Source of the DNA: Polytrichum commune
Taxonomy: Eukaryota; Streptophyta; Polytrichopsida; Polytrichales; Polytrichaceae
Length of the DNA stretch: 64,000 nucleotides
Assembly (NCBI GenBank): GCA_950295325.1
Contig: OX485807.1
Location: forward strand, 15,525,001-15,589,000
Direction: 5' to 3'
In this document: positions 23,116-34,430 of the stretch, in pieces
Layout: every line of letters begins with the position of its first letter
How positions within the stretch are numbered: the first letter of the stretch is position 1
Translations under genes and position numbers: made by a program
The notes under the pieces: generated by a model
Database searches by the model: none
The model's input: the letters and a program-made list of their open reading frames with translations, nothing else
What the model was told of the DNA's origin: nothing

Positions 23116-23284
23116 GTGAGCATTACAATTAGTTTTGCAAGTGACTAACCGAGTGAATGTGTATACTCACTACTTATATTATTTGAGTAAAATTTGATAC
23201 CCTTAGTAAAAAAAATTATAGCAAAGCGTAACTCCAAGTGGTAACCCACACTAATTAGACAAAACAATGTAATTTGTGGCAAGA

Positions 23285-23545
23285 AGGACTTAGGGTGAGT
23301 TTCCATGTAGGTTGCTCGCCCATCAGATTCTAGTGTCAGTCACGAAAGGATTAAGACCAGTTGAAGACTTGAGAGAACCAATGTTGGTCTAGAATTCCAA
23401 CCTTAGTAACCGGGAGGAAGAGGTTAGTACGTGGTTCCGGATTTGAGAAGATGGGAGTAGCTACTTGGCACATATGAACCCTAGCCCACTAGATTCCCTC
23501 TACATTTGGATGGGTTTGTCCTTATTCATAATAGAGTTAACCGAA
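23285..23545. repeat. Second copy of the 13079-14608 element family
   Basis: Starts AGGGTGAGTTTCCATGTAGG with GCTCGCCCATCAGATTCTAG, and carries GAGTAGCTACTTGGCACATA, the empty counterpart of the family C insertion site. Just before it, 23180-23275 matches the right half of MITE family A. Confidence 0.65.
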
Positions 23546-23598
23546 AAGTGGTGGATCGGGAGGAACACAACAATACTCAATGTGCAGCTCTCGTTCTA

Positions 23599-23700
23599 TG
23601 GGCCCTTATAATCTAACAATCGGATGCTCGAAAAATTGCATTTGGGGACTCAAATTCAGACTTTGCCCCCAACATCCAATTGTTATATTATAAGGGCCCA
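23599..23700. mobile_element. 102 bp palindromic mini-MITE
   Basis: Inverted ends TGGGCCCTTATAATCTAACA and TGGGCCCTTATAATATAACA leave only about 45 bp of spacer. The whole element can fold into one hairpin. Confidence 0.75.
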
Positions 23701-23846
23701 CGTTGTTGAGTAATGCTATGAAATGAGCTCCCCAACCCCCCATTAGATGCACCAACAAGGAAGACTTGGGTTCTCTACCACCAAATTGAAAAAGATATAT
23801 TGGGTGGCAAAGCAATATGTTGTCTATTCACAGCAAGAAAGACTTA

Positions 23847-24218
23847 GGGCCAATTCACACGGGGTCCCAAGTCCTAAGTCCCAAGTCATATCGAGGTCAA
23901 TCCGTACAATCTCAACCATTGAGATCATGAAAGTTTGGACTTGCCACTTCACACAGGGCATCAAGTCCTAGGTCCCAAGTATGACATGAATGTCTACATA
24001 ACAACACATTTTGAAGGTGAAGCTCAGGACTGGTAATGAAAGTTGAGTCGAGCAAAAAAACGAGACCCAACTCTCAACACAAGTCCCGTGAATTTTTTTT
24101 CGTAAATCAAGATCCGATTTGATGAATGGATTTTTTGAGTCTCAAAAGTCGGGGACTTAGCCTCTATGTTGGGACTTGCAAACATGAGTGGGACTTGGGC
24201 CCCCATGTGAACCGGCCC
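23847..24218. mobile_element. PIF/Harbinger-like MITE, TTA duplication
   Basis: Ends GGGCCAATTCACACGGGG and inverted GGGCCGGTTCACATGGGG, flanked by TTA on both sides. A related fragment lies at 18190-18306. Confidence 0.8.
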
Positions 24219-24392
24219 TTAGCATCCCATATCGGCTCTTTTCTTTACAAATCCAAGCCTATTCTTGCTCCTCGTTGGCCTTAAGTTAGCCATTGTCAGA
24301 GCTATCTCCTAGCTAGATTGACTCAAAATAATGGACGCGATTCCCTTGCCTTATTATTGCGCTTGAACCACACCAACTCTCGCTACCACTAA

Positions 24393-24972
24393 GGGCCACT
24401 TCACACACAAGGCTGAAGGCCCCTGACCATGGCAATGTTAGAGCCCTCATTGGCCGAAAAGGTGGAGACCGTCCAAGTTCACTTCACACTAGGAGGTGAA
24501 GGTCTAAAGGCCCAAAGAAAAGTTCGTGGATGAAAAGTCTACATGGAGTCCTACATGGCAGGTTGTGGATAAGGGTGCATGGTCTACCGGAATTTGCGTC
24601 AGGCCCACCTTCAAGAGGTGGGCATGATGAAAACTTCGGGAGACCGTGACCTTTTTTTAATATTTTTCCAGCAAGGCAAATTCCATAATAGATTCCGAGT
24701 TAGATTCTATGACACACTAACACCACCAAGTAATTCGCTTAAATTGATAAAGTTTGAGACATATTATATTAAAACCAAACCCTCCCCTCTTTTCCCCCCA
24801 ACAAAATATGTAATGGCCCCGCAACATGGTCCATTCTCACTTCACACTATGCTTGAGGGCCCGTGACTACATAGAACGGCTTTCCCAACACCCATGGTAC
24901 GGCCTTTGGATGAGAATCAAAGGTCCTCACCATTATAAGGTCACGGCTCTTGGCTCATGTGTGAAGTGGCCC
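24393..24972. mobile_element. PIF/Harbinger-like MITE, TAA duplication, copy 2
   Basis: Ends GGGCCACTTCACACACAAGG and inverted GGGCCACTTCACACATGAGC, flanked by TAA on both sides. Same family as 15009-15556. Confidence 0.83.
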
Positions 24973-27900
24973 TAATCTTAAGTTAGTGATTCGCTTGAGT
25001 CCACTTCCTCCCCAACTCTAATCGATCGAGACTTTGTAGTCATTCATTGTCCGCATGATTTTTGGACCTCGTGTGAACATTATCCAAGCGAGCATTTTAC
25101 TTATTTCTCGAATGATCATATAGGTCTTCTTTATTGTGTTGACTATTGAGCCTAGAATAGTCGTAAACTTTGAGCATGTAGTCCAAACCCATTTAAATGC
25201 GTTTCTTTCTTTCTTTTTATGTGCATTCTTAGATCCACAGCCAACCGTGCACTACCTCAAATACATGTCTTTGATTAAGACAAGTGACTAAAATATGCAT
25301 GCTATCCTTAGTATCATTTTTGGATCCTATGGAAATTTGATTCATTAGCTCTACATTGTTCATGGTATTTAGCGCGCATGTATGTTGTTGGCAAAGCGCT
25401 CACCATGGCACTATTTGTCAATGTAAGTAACTTTGGGAGATGAACAGTTTGTTAAATTGTGGCAATTTAGTGTAATGAGCAATGAAGTATTCTAGGCCAC
25501 ATGGCTCAAGTGCAAACTCGTGACTGCAACAATACAAAGGGGAAGTCCTCTTGAAGAAAAGTAGTTTAACTAACAGTTGCAATGACTAAGGTCAGCATCC
25601 TAATTTGGTTGCTTGTCTTGACTGAGCACCTATATTTGAGTGATTTGGTATATGGTTTCATGTGGATCTAAGAACAACCACATGTGTTTAGAAGAGATTG
25701 GCCTACTCGTTCAAAATTTGTTGTCAGTTACTATAGGGTTCAAAATAACATAGTTGGGGGAGGGGGGGGGGGACCTAAATGAACATTTAAGAAGAAAGAC
25801 AATCATCACTTTGACAATGTACATGACATTCATAGTACTCTACAAATTATGAGGATAATATAATATGCAAGTAATTTACAAATTTTACCCACAATCAAAT
25901 ATAAAACCCTACATTTTATCGCACGTACTTCCTACGTTTTTTTGCGAGTGCCTCCCCAAAGTGTGTAATGCATAATTACAAACAATGTGCTATGCACACA
26001 AAGCTCAACCCAACATGTCAATTTGACAATTGGTTTAAGTATATTTTATACTTTGTTGTATGGAAAAAAAAGGATTGAGAAACAAAACATCAACCTCCAC
26101 ATAAGCACATTAAAATTTCCAAGATGGTGTTATCCATATGATGATAATCGTAGCTTACAATTTATCAAGTTACGCATAGTTTAGATAGTGCAAATAATCA
26201 CGGTGGATGAATGTAATACTCAAGAGTATACCCTCCAAATACATTCATCCACACGTCTGTTCAAAAACGAAGCTATTGGCCCACCAATGCCAATAAACTC
26301 CGAGGAGATAGGCTTGACATGTGGAAAGCACTTGAGCTTGAAGTAGGCGAAGGCATGGAATACGAATAAGAATAAGTTTGATACCGAAAGCATCCCTCAC
26401 CCTCCAAGCACGGGGTAAAGTATGCGAACGATTTATTTTTTTCACCATAAAGCAATTTGAATGCGGTTATTATTCTTAAAGCGTTTAATTGATTCGATAC
26501 GCTTTCAATTAGGAGCACAAGGAGCGGAAATTTTGATGAAGGGCCGGGTTCATTAACAAAAGGTGGGTTCACATTAGGGCCCGGTCCAACTTCGACCTTT
26601 AAGCCTTAATATTTCCTCAAGGTTTAATTTGTTTTCAAGGTCAATTTTAGAGTGAGATTTACAAGTTTGTTTTTATGAAACGTTCATGAGGCAAACTTGT
26701 TGACACAAAGTCAAAGATCATATATGTATGTATGGTTGGATTTTATGTATAAGGTTGTGAGTTTCGTGTACTCATTTTCAAAGCAAAAAATTTACATGGT
26801 CCGATATAATGGATATGAGATTCATTTTTTGTAATGGGGATTTTCTTATAGATGTGTCCATCCTATGAAGACTTATGACATCTTTTAAAATTCATAAGAG
26901 AACATGATCATTTGGATAGAGCGTGAACACAATTTATTTCAAATTTATCATTTAGTCCATCAAAGAAGATATTTGGTTTCTAACTTTTTGCTCTACATGC
27001 ATAATTTTCTTGATGATATACATAGCAATTTGAAAACAAAATTGATACAACAAGCATTTGTGTGAATTTTTTAAGTCCAATTTTGGAAATTGCTATGTAG
27101 ATAATTGGAAGATAATCTCAAATTTGTACTAGATTTTATTTTTTTGCATGAACATAGGATTTTTTTTTTCAACAACTCTTCTTTAGAAAGAAACACCATA
27201 TGAGGATTGAAAGTCAATTTATTTCATGAATATAATGATTATGTTGAGAAAATCATTCACCGGTTATGAGCTCAATTGTTCAATAGTTCTCTATTGGCTA
27301 TGAGCTCAATAGAGAACTATGAACATTATGGTGACCCACATCCACCTTGCAAAACATCATTATGAAGTAAACCTTAAACACTTTCCACCCCCCCCCCCAT
27401 ATAAATATATAAATAAATATATGTATTATTATATTATGGTATATCGTTATATACTACAATGTAATATAATATATAAGTATAATTTTCAGACAAAACCTCC
27501 AACCGGTGCTTGGAATGGGGTCGGAGGAATGATGCAGCAACCACAATGTGGTCTTGAATATATTAAGAGTCAAGTACTCAAGACTTGGCCCAAGCTTGGA
27601 GATTGGTTTATGAAACTAGGAGGAGCAATTTGTTGAGCCCAAGCTCTTGACTATTACAAGATCACTCAATTTTGGAGTATCTTTGATATTGGACTACAAG
27701 GTAGGAGCACCTCAAAATGAGAAATTAAGGTATTTGGCATACATGTGGCAGCGGTGTGAACCCTAAGGAACAAAGAATAAAAATAAAAATATTGAAAATC
27801 TCACATAGAAAAGGTACCACAATGACATAAAATACCATATGACCCTAATTACAGTATTTAGTGTAGTGATGTTACATTAAACAAGATTAAAAATGTGTAG

Positions 27901-29278
27901 TTCATTTGAAAGAGTTACTATGAAACTTTAACTTTCAATGATCACACCTAAATCACATGATGTTGAAATTTCATGAACTCATCAAATGCACCATCCCCCT
28001 TGTGATTTTGCTTATTCCTCGAAGATTTCTCCATGAACTTTCTTGAGCACATTAAGAGTCTCAAGTGCTCAAAGTGTTCGTCCTAGGTGCTCTTACACCA
28101 AGCGCTTAGATTACCAAACAAAGTTTTCTTCCCTTTTTTACCAAAGTATGGGTTCGAATGCGGGTTCCAAACCTTTGAACCTCTATTAGAGTAGAGGCAC
28201 CTATTACCGATCACTTGAGAGATTCCACACCAAATTTGGAGAAATAGAAGGTGGTGCAGATTTTTCCCATGTAGGAAGATAGAAATCAGGAGGATTGTAC
28301 ATTGTTTGGTGATATCATTCCTTAAATTGAAATTAATGTGACCTCAACAAAAAGTGAAATTTAAAGAAGAAGAAGAAGAAGAAGAAGACACTTATGACAA
28401 AACACACAATTTTTTTAAAACCACATGGATGAGCTTCATGTTGTTGTCAACTGCCATGGTGGTTGTCAAGACTCTAAGCAGGCTACACCATTTATGGCAT
28501 TTAGTGTCACATACTATTTGGAATTACGCAATGCTATAATCATTTACTGTAGATCTCATTTTTGGCCAACAAAGGTGAAATTGGTTATTTGGACATTATA
28601 GAACACCAACATCTTTACTTGGTCAAAAAGTACATAAGTCGGTCAAAGTTATAGCACTATGTAACTCCCAAGAGTAAGTGAGGGTAAATACCATCCACTA
28701 TATTAGTTTCAATTACTCTTATTCACCATGGAGATCATGATGACGGCTTAACCCTCATGTGTCTATGAGACCCAATTTGAGTCTCGACACGTATGCACAA
28801 AGAATATGTATTTGAGCTCCATGTTTCCATATGAAGCACGTTGTGTAGAAATCAACTATATTTAAACTAACCCCATTGATCAAACATGCTTCTAAAATTG
28901 ATTTGATACATACAAGCAAAAGGAAGAATTGGGTTCAAACACATGATTTAGGTGTCCATGAGAGCAACTTCATACTCTCTCTTTTTAATCATCAATGTCA
29001 AATATGAGGATATTTTCACTCTCTTCCTTTGTGATTGGATATATTGAGTACAAGTTCAAGCTTAGAAATCAAGATAATGCAATACGAAGACTTGACACGA
29101 GAACGTGTAGAAATAGTGTGGAGAACCCGTACTATGTACCTCTCAAAGGTTTAGGGTTTAAGCTTATCTTTACTCCCAACCTTAACAAAAATTTGGAGGC
29201 TAAAAATAAACACCCAAAAAATAAACATTGCAATGTCGTATAAACAATTGGTGAGAATTGCAAGATTTCTTTTTATTA
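24973..29278. other. Gene-free stretch with old repeats
   Basis: No coding gene recognised. It includes a poly-G run near 25757-25772, poly-C near 27391, (GAA)n at 28363-28388 and, at about 28490-28710, a decayed family B MITE (TTTGGAATTACGCAATGCTATA). The blocks GTTGACTATTGAGCC near 25137 and CTATGAGCTCAATAGAGA near 27300 recur in the same order in 39340-40130, so both may be decayed copies of one larger retroelement. No protein domain is visible. Confidence 0.5.
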
Positions 29279-29292
29279 ATGCAATACTACAA

Positions 29293-29382
29293 CCTTGTAT
29301 CAAGGGAATTCTTGAGCAGAGTAGGGCCAATGGGTTCAAATTCACATCGGATTACCCGATGTTGGTTTTTCTTTTTCTTTTT
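29293..29382 (+). mobile_element. SINE-like insertion (family 2), 14 bp target duplication
   Basis: Flanked by ATGCAATACTACAA at 29279-29292 and 29383-29396. It contains TATCAAGGGAATTCTTGAGC, the B-box-like GGTTCAAATTC and a TTTTTCTTTTTCTTTTT tail. Shorter at its 5' end than the 32678 copy, as expected for target-primed insertion with 5' truncation. Confidence 0.82.
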
Positions 29383-29396
29383 ATGCAATACTACAA

Positions 29397-31471
29397 AATC
29401 GAGTTGTTGCAAAACATTAATGCATTTTTCTATAGAACAATTACATCATACACCACTTACTGATTATCCCATTTAGTGTTTCTGGTACCAATTTACGAAA
29501 CACACACTATTTTGTCAAATCTTAAAATTAGTGAGGGTTTATTTATTTTTACATAGTGATACTAAACACATGAACGCATACTCATTTACCACACACTTCA
29601 AGAAAACTCAGTGCGTGCTCTAAGGTGTTTGTAGAGTGTATAATTTGTCTAGGTGAGCTCGAAGAGGATTCTTCTTCTTCTTCTTTCCAGTCAGCACCAT
29701 TCGCTCTCGAAACACCTCCTACACTAAGAAATTGAAGAGAACTTTGCATCGAGAGTTCCCAGTTACTTTGGCACTTTGAATTGTTGAAACCCTAGATGTT
29801 TTGGTGACAATAATTTCATAACAGATAAAATTTAACATCACCTTCGCTAATTCCCCCCCACACACTATTAATTAGCCCACCCCCTCACTAAACGGGATAA
29901 GCAAGTGTAGTAGACACAATCTCGACCCATTATTTTTTTTACATTATACAACACCCTTGTGAAACCATGACAAAGGACAAAGCTCGGTAAGGTGTGTGTG
30001 TAACTTCTTACCACGTATAGATGGATGAAAAAGGGCCGACTCCGTCACGATGAGGCCTGGCCTTGTGGGCATGTATGTGGACGGGAAACACGACCGGATT
30101 CATTCTTCCTACTGCACCCAACGTCCTTTGAGGACCTTTTTCACAACCCCCACGGGCCACCATCATTCATTTTGCGGGCACCCAATAAAAAAAAAATTAA
30201 AAAAGAAAACATTCTTTTGACTCATGTGGATATATACATACCAATACCGACATGATGACTAACGGAAAGTTCTTAACTACCCGTGTGAATCATTGGCACT
30301 CTAAAATAAAATTGACAACCTTCATGTCATATATCCACGCACCAACACATTGCATCTTGCATGGGCAAAAGCGAGTGTTGCACACAAAACATCCAAATTA
30401 GAACATCATGTAATCTCCATATGTTTGTGGTTAATTCATCTTGATTAGATTCACATCATATGTATATAAATTCAGCGTCAAAAAGTATTTGGAAAATAAC
30501 AGATGTGTTATCATTTTTCCATTCTAAGATTCTAAATCTAAATCGAAGCAAAATTAGGTAGATTTTCAAACTATGGAACACACAAAATTCAATTGGTACA
30601 AAATAAGGTTTTAGGATTTATTTCAATATTGTGCAACTTCGACTAGTAAGTGATATATAAAACGTTGGAATTCAAGTTTATATAAGATGTACATGACTTA
30701 GCATGACATTAGGATTGATGTGCCATGTTGATCAGAGCGGTTTCCATGACTTGTCATTTAGCAACACGTGTTCTACATTGCCCACCTTCTATGGTTGCCA
30801 CCCAATAATTACAAGATGAATGATGATGGATAGTGTCGATGGATTTGGGTCAATGATGAATTGCGTGGGCTGCACCAAGTTCAAATGAACAATTTTCCTG
30901 TGATATCAACAATTTTACATTGCTCAGCTCCACCAACACCTTACCCTAGGCATGAGAATAATACCCCCTAGACCCGGAATAAATAAGGTGTAATTCTCCA
31001 AAAAACGTTGACCCAAATCTTAAGGAGCCATGGGAAGGTTCGGGGAGGGCCTCCATGAAATGTGGCATCTCTTTTAGATAGGAAATGTGAGGAAGAATGG
31101 GACTTATTAGAAGTTATTTATGAGCTATAAATAGTTTCCATCATGTTTCACTAAATTGATGAATCATCAAAGGCCCAATTGTATACAATTTATACCACGT
31201 GACCCTTAAATGGCATAACATTACACATATCCTTGGCCACGTTTCACGGGACCATTTATCACACGAGCATAATTCTCCTTCAACCTTTGGGATGCCTTGT
31301 TTATGGGGAGCACTCGCTGTGAACTCTTAACTCTTCGAGAAACACATGTAGTTTATCAAAGTTTTTTTTAACCGCAACCCTTTTTTCTCTCTCTTCATAA
31401 TAGACCATGATGTAGTTGTCGATAAGTAATGTGGTGAACACATATCGACTACTTAAACTAGCCCTGGGCTA
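29397..31471. other. Gene-free stretch
   Basis: AT-rich DNA with no recognised gene, RNA or intact transposon. Open frames such as the one at 30025-30255 have low-complexity C termini and no domain. Confidence 0.5.
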
Positions 31472-31765
31472 GATCTCGTCTTCATTTGGTTGGGCCCTGC
31501 CCCTCCCATGCCTCCTTCACTGCCCAGTCTTCCTACCCGCACCTGCGTGGGAACTCTTTCTCATTGGAAACCAATGTGATAATATCCGTTTCAAAATGAA
31601 TTGATGGAGTTCCCTCACATGCCAAAGGAGCTTAATGGCTTAAGTGACCGGGTATTGTCACATTGGTTCCCAATGAGGAGGAGTTCCCACGCAGGTGCAG
31701 GCTGGAAGACCGGGCAGTGCAGGAGGCGTGGAAGGGACGGGGCCCAGCCGAATGAAGATGTGATC
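31472..31765. repeat. Long inverted repeat: ~115 bp arms, ~63 bp loop
   Basis: Arms at 31472-31587 and 31651-31765 are reverse complements at roughly 85 percent by eye. Shared blocks are TCTTCATTYGGYTGGGCCC, GCACCTGCGTGGGAACTC, and CATTGG followed by AACCAATGTGA. The arms are much more GC-rich than their surroundings. Transcribed in either direction it would make a nearly continuous hairpin. Either a fold-back element or a hairpin-RNA (siRNA/miRNA-like) locus; no transcript evidence is available. Confidence 0.85.
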
Positions 31766-32260
31766 CTCTTAAAATCCCGATTCTTTGTCCTTATGTGGTC
31801 CACCGAATTAGTATACATTGAGGTGTGCCCGTTATCCAACGTCCTCTTTATTTGTAGCAAATCACATTCTTCGAGGCCGGGAATGAAAGCCCCCGAACCG
31901 AGGCTTGGACGACATTCAAGAGTTGGGAATTGAACATTCTATTCCCCATGAATTAAGAAAGAGAAATAGAGCGAGAAGACGATCGAGATCATCCCAATGG
32001 CCACATTCAATAGGGAAAGATTTTTCTTGCATGTCCTCCTAGGGAGAGGAAAAAAGGGAAAAAGAGAAAAAGGAAAAAAAAAAAACACAAATAAAACCGG
32101 TCTCCCTAGAAGGACAAGTGCACCTCCCCATGCCGTCAAACAAGGAAGCGCGCCTTCCGGCCGGGGCACATGGAGTATGAGGATGGAATTTGGGAAACAC
32201 ATCCTCATGACTCGAGAAACGAGGCTATTGTTTTTGGGAATTAATTTGAAAATCTAACAT

Positions 32261-32386
32261 ATAACATCATTCAGATCCATAACATTGTTCTATGGGACTG
32301 ATAGTATTTTGCAGAATATTCTTCACATTCAGACTAAATGTGAGAAATATTTCACAAAAGATTGTTATGGATTTGAATAATGTTAT
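32261..32386. mobile_element. 126 bp palindromic MITE
   Basis: ATAACATCATTCAGATCCAT at the left is mirrored by ATAACATTATTCAAATCCAT at the right. A half copy occurs at 11487-11566. Confidence 0.72.
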
Positions 32387-32677
32387 GCAATTGTCTATAT
32401 AAACGTGTAGAAAAAATATTTGTGAGTACGAAATGGTACTCGACATTCTAAGTACATTTAAGAAAATAATTTGGAAATCAAATAGAATTACTTTACAATT
32501 TACATCATTGGTGCACGTGGTTCATTATTCATGAACATATCAACTAGTTCCAAATAATATTTTGAAATAATGATTATTAGAAAAAAGTTTAACCTCTCTA
32601 CGTTCCCAAACTTTTGTATATTTTAAATGTGACGCCTATCATCTTGCTCTTGAGAAACTAGGTTATTGCACAAAATC

Positions 32678-32807
32678 AAAGCCCACCCATTGCAAGGTGG
32701 GCAGTTAAACCCCACCCTACACCAAGGGGATTCTTGAGCAGGATAGAGCCAACGAGCTCAAATTCACATCAGATTGCCCGATGTTGGTTTTCATTTCTTT
32801 TCTTTTA
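32678..32807 (+). mobile_element. SINE-like insertion (family 2), longest copy
   Basis: Flanked by CACAAAATC (32669-32677 and 32808-32816). It opens with the stem GCCCACC/GGTGGGC around an 8-base loop, has the block ACCAAGGGGATTCTTGAGCA, a weak B-box-like element GAGCTCAAATTC and a T/CTTTT-rich tail. Confidence 0.75.
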
Positions 32808-33186
32808 CACAAAATCTAGCCCATCAGACGACGAGTCGAAAGGAAATTATCGCATACGGATGAATGTAGCTCTCGTCCATCCGACGTGATTAATACGAGT
32901 AAATTTATGCATTATGGAAATTACTTTTCTAAGTGGAATATGAATTTGAAGATTAGATTCAAATGCCTTGATTTAATCCGGTGCAAGTGATTTGAAATGC
33001 ACTAAACCCACAAACCTATAATAATAAGGGGGTCAAGTTTCTACTTTGGATGGATGAAAAGGTGTGCTGCTAATTCAAGTATGGTAAAAGAAATTGTACA
33101 AGTAAAAGTAAAAGTAAATATGGAATAGTAACTGCAGTTATTGCTAAAATGCCAACTACCTGCGATTCAACTCTGGTTAGCCACGT

Positions 33187-34430
33187 CAGCGACGGCGGGT
33201 TAAAGCAAAGATGTCTAGAAAGGGTCCAGGTACAGTGAACCCAGGCTCGCCGTGGGGCAGGTCGGGCAGCCCGTGGAGAAAAGACGGGTCTTCGGTCTTC
33301 CTGCCCGCCTTCCTTCCTTCCTATCCTGCAGCACCAGCAGCGCCTTCATATCCTGTGACTTGGAATTTGGAAACGACAGTTACCCCGCTAAGGGCATATT
33401 CGGGCGATGGCGTATATAGCCGATTTCTATGACAGGAAACATGTAGTGGAGTGTTTAAAGCTTTGTAGTTGTTCTCTTCTTGCTTGGACCTGAGGCTGCC
33501 GGTAATTTGCAAGAAGATTGCCATTCATTTGATCTGCAGCAGGTTCGGATTCTGAACTTGCGAGGTATGGGTATTGCTGTTTCTCTCTTTGCCGATCGAT
33601 CTCGGGGAGTCGGGGGTTACTGTAGCAGCAGGTGGAGTGGTTTGTGGATTGGTAGTTTTGCATTCTTTTTGTCTTTATTTGTTTGAGAGATCTACCTCCT
33701 GAGAGCTATTCCGTTGTCAGGTTTTGGGTACAGTAGGTAGTGTTTTGGTAGCAGAGAGTTTGTTGTTGCTTGCATTGCATCGCATTACATCATATGCCGA
33801 TCCTGACAGCAGAAGACTTCTGTGGAGCTGCATTTCTTTTTTGTTCGGTGGAATCCTCTTTTCCCGCCTGTTGTTGGTGTATGATATGAATGTTTGCAGT
33901 GTGCTCCGTTTCGGAATTATATGTAAAAGTAGACAAACTTCAAGATGAAGCAGCATCGAAGCCATCTCTTTCTCTTCTGTTTGCAGCGTGTTGTAGAGCG
34001 AACGTTTATTTCCTTTCATCCAGTTCTCTCTCTCTCCGTGCCTGCTAGTTGCCCTTCGGCAGGGCGAGAAACGCGGAGGGAGGCCGCACCGTTGGGAGTG
34101 CTGATGTTCGTTTTTGCAAATCTTCACAAATGAAATGAAATTGGCTCAAAGTCCGGGAAACCCAAAGCCAACTAGACATCCTCGATGTAGAAACGACACT
34201 CTATGTTCCTTTCGAAATTCACGATGTTTAGTAAAATGCGGTGTAATGAATTGATTTCTCTCGCTGACCAAATGTCGGGACTGTACTCCAACGTGCAGGG
34301 ATTTAAACAGCCTTGGCTGATCATCATTTGCCCAGTTCCTGGCGAGCAAGGAAGCTGGAGTGCTGAATTGGAGCTGAATTGGTGCTGAATATCTTGCGCA
34401 TACATACATACTCCGGCCGATCTTTCCACC
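33187..34430 (+). other. Upstream and 5'-leader region of the oxidoreductase gene
   Basis: Base composition shifts here from AT-rich desert to about 50 percent GC. It probably holds the promoter and leader of the gene starting at 34431. A GAG|GTATGG donor-like site near 33563 could mark a leader intron, but no matching acceptor could be chosen. Short open frames on both strands show no domain. Confidence 0.45.

Noticed and set aside
22595-23119. A 174-codon plus-strand frame
   Set aside because: It is the antisense shadow of the LINE RNase H region, whose motifs read on the minus strand.
31601-31933. A 110-codon plus-strand frame
   Set aside because: It covers the loop and right arm of the hairpin and extends into desert sequence; no domain and no splice partner.
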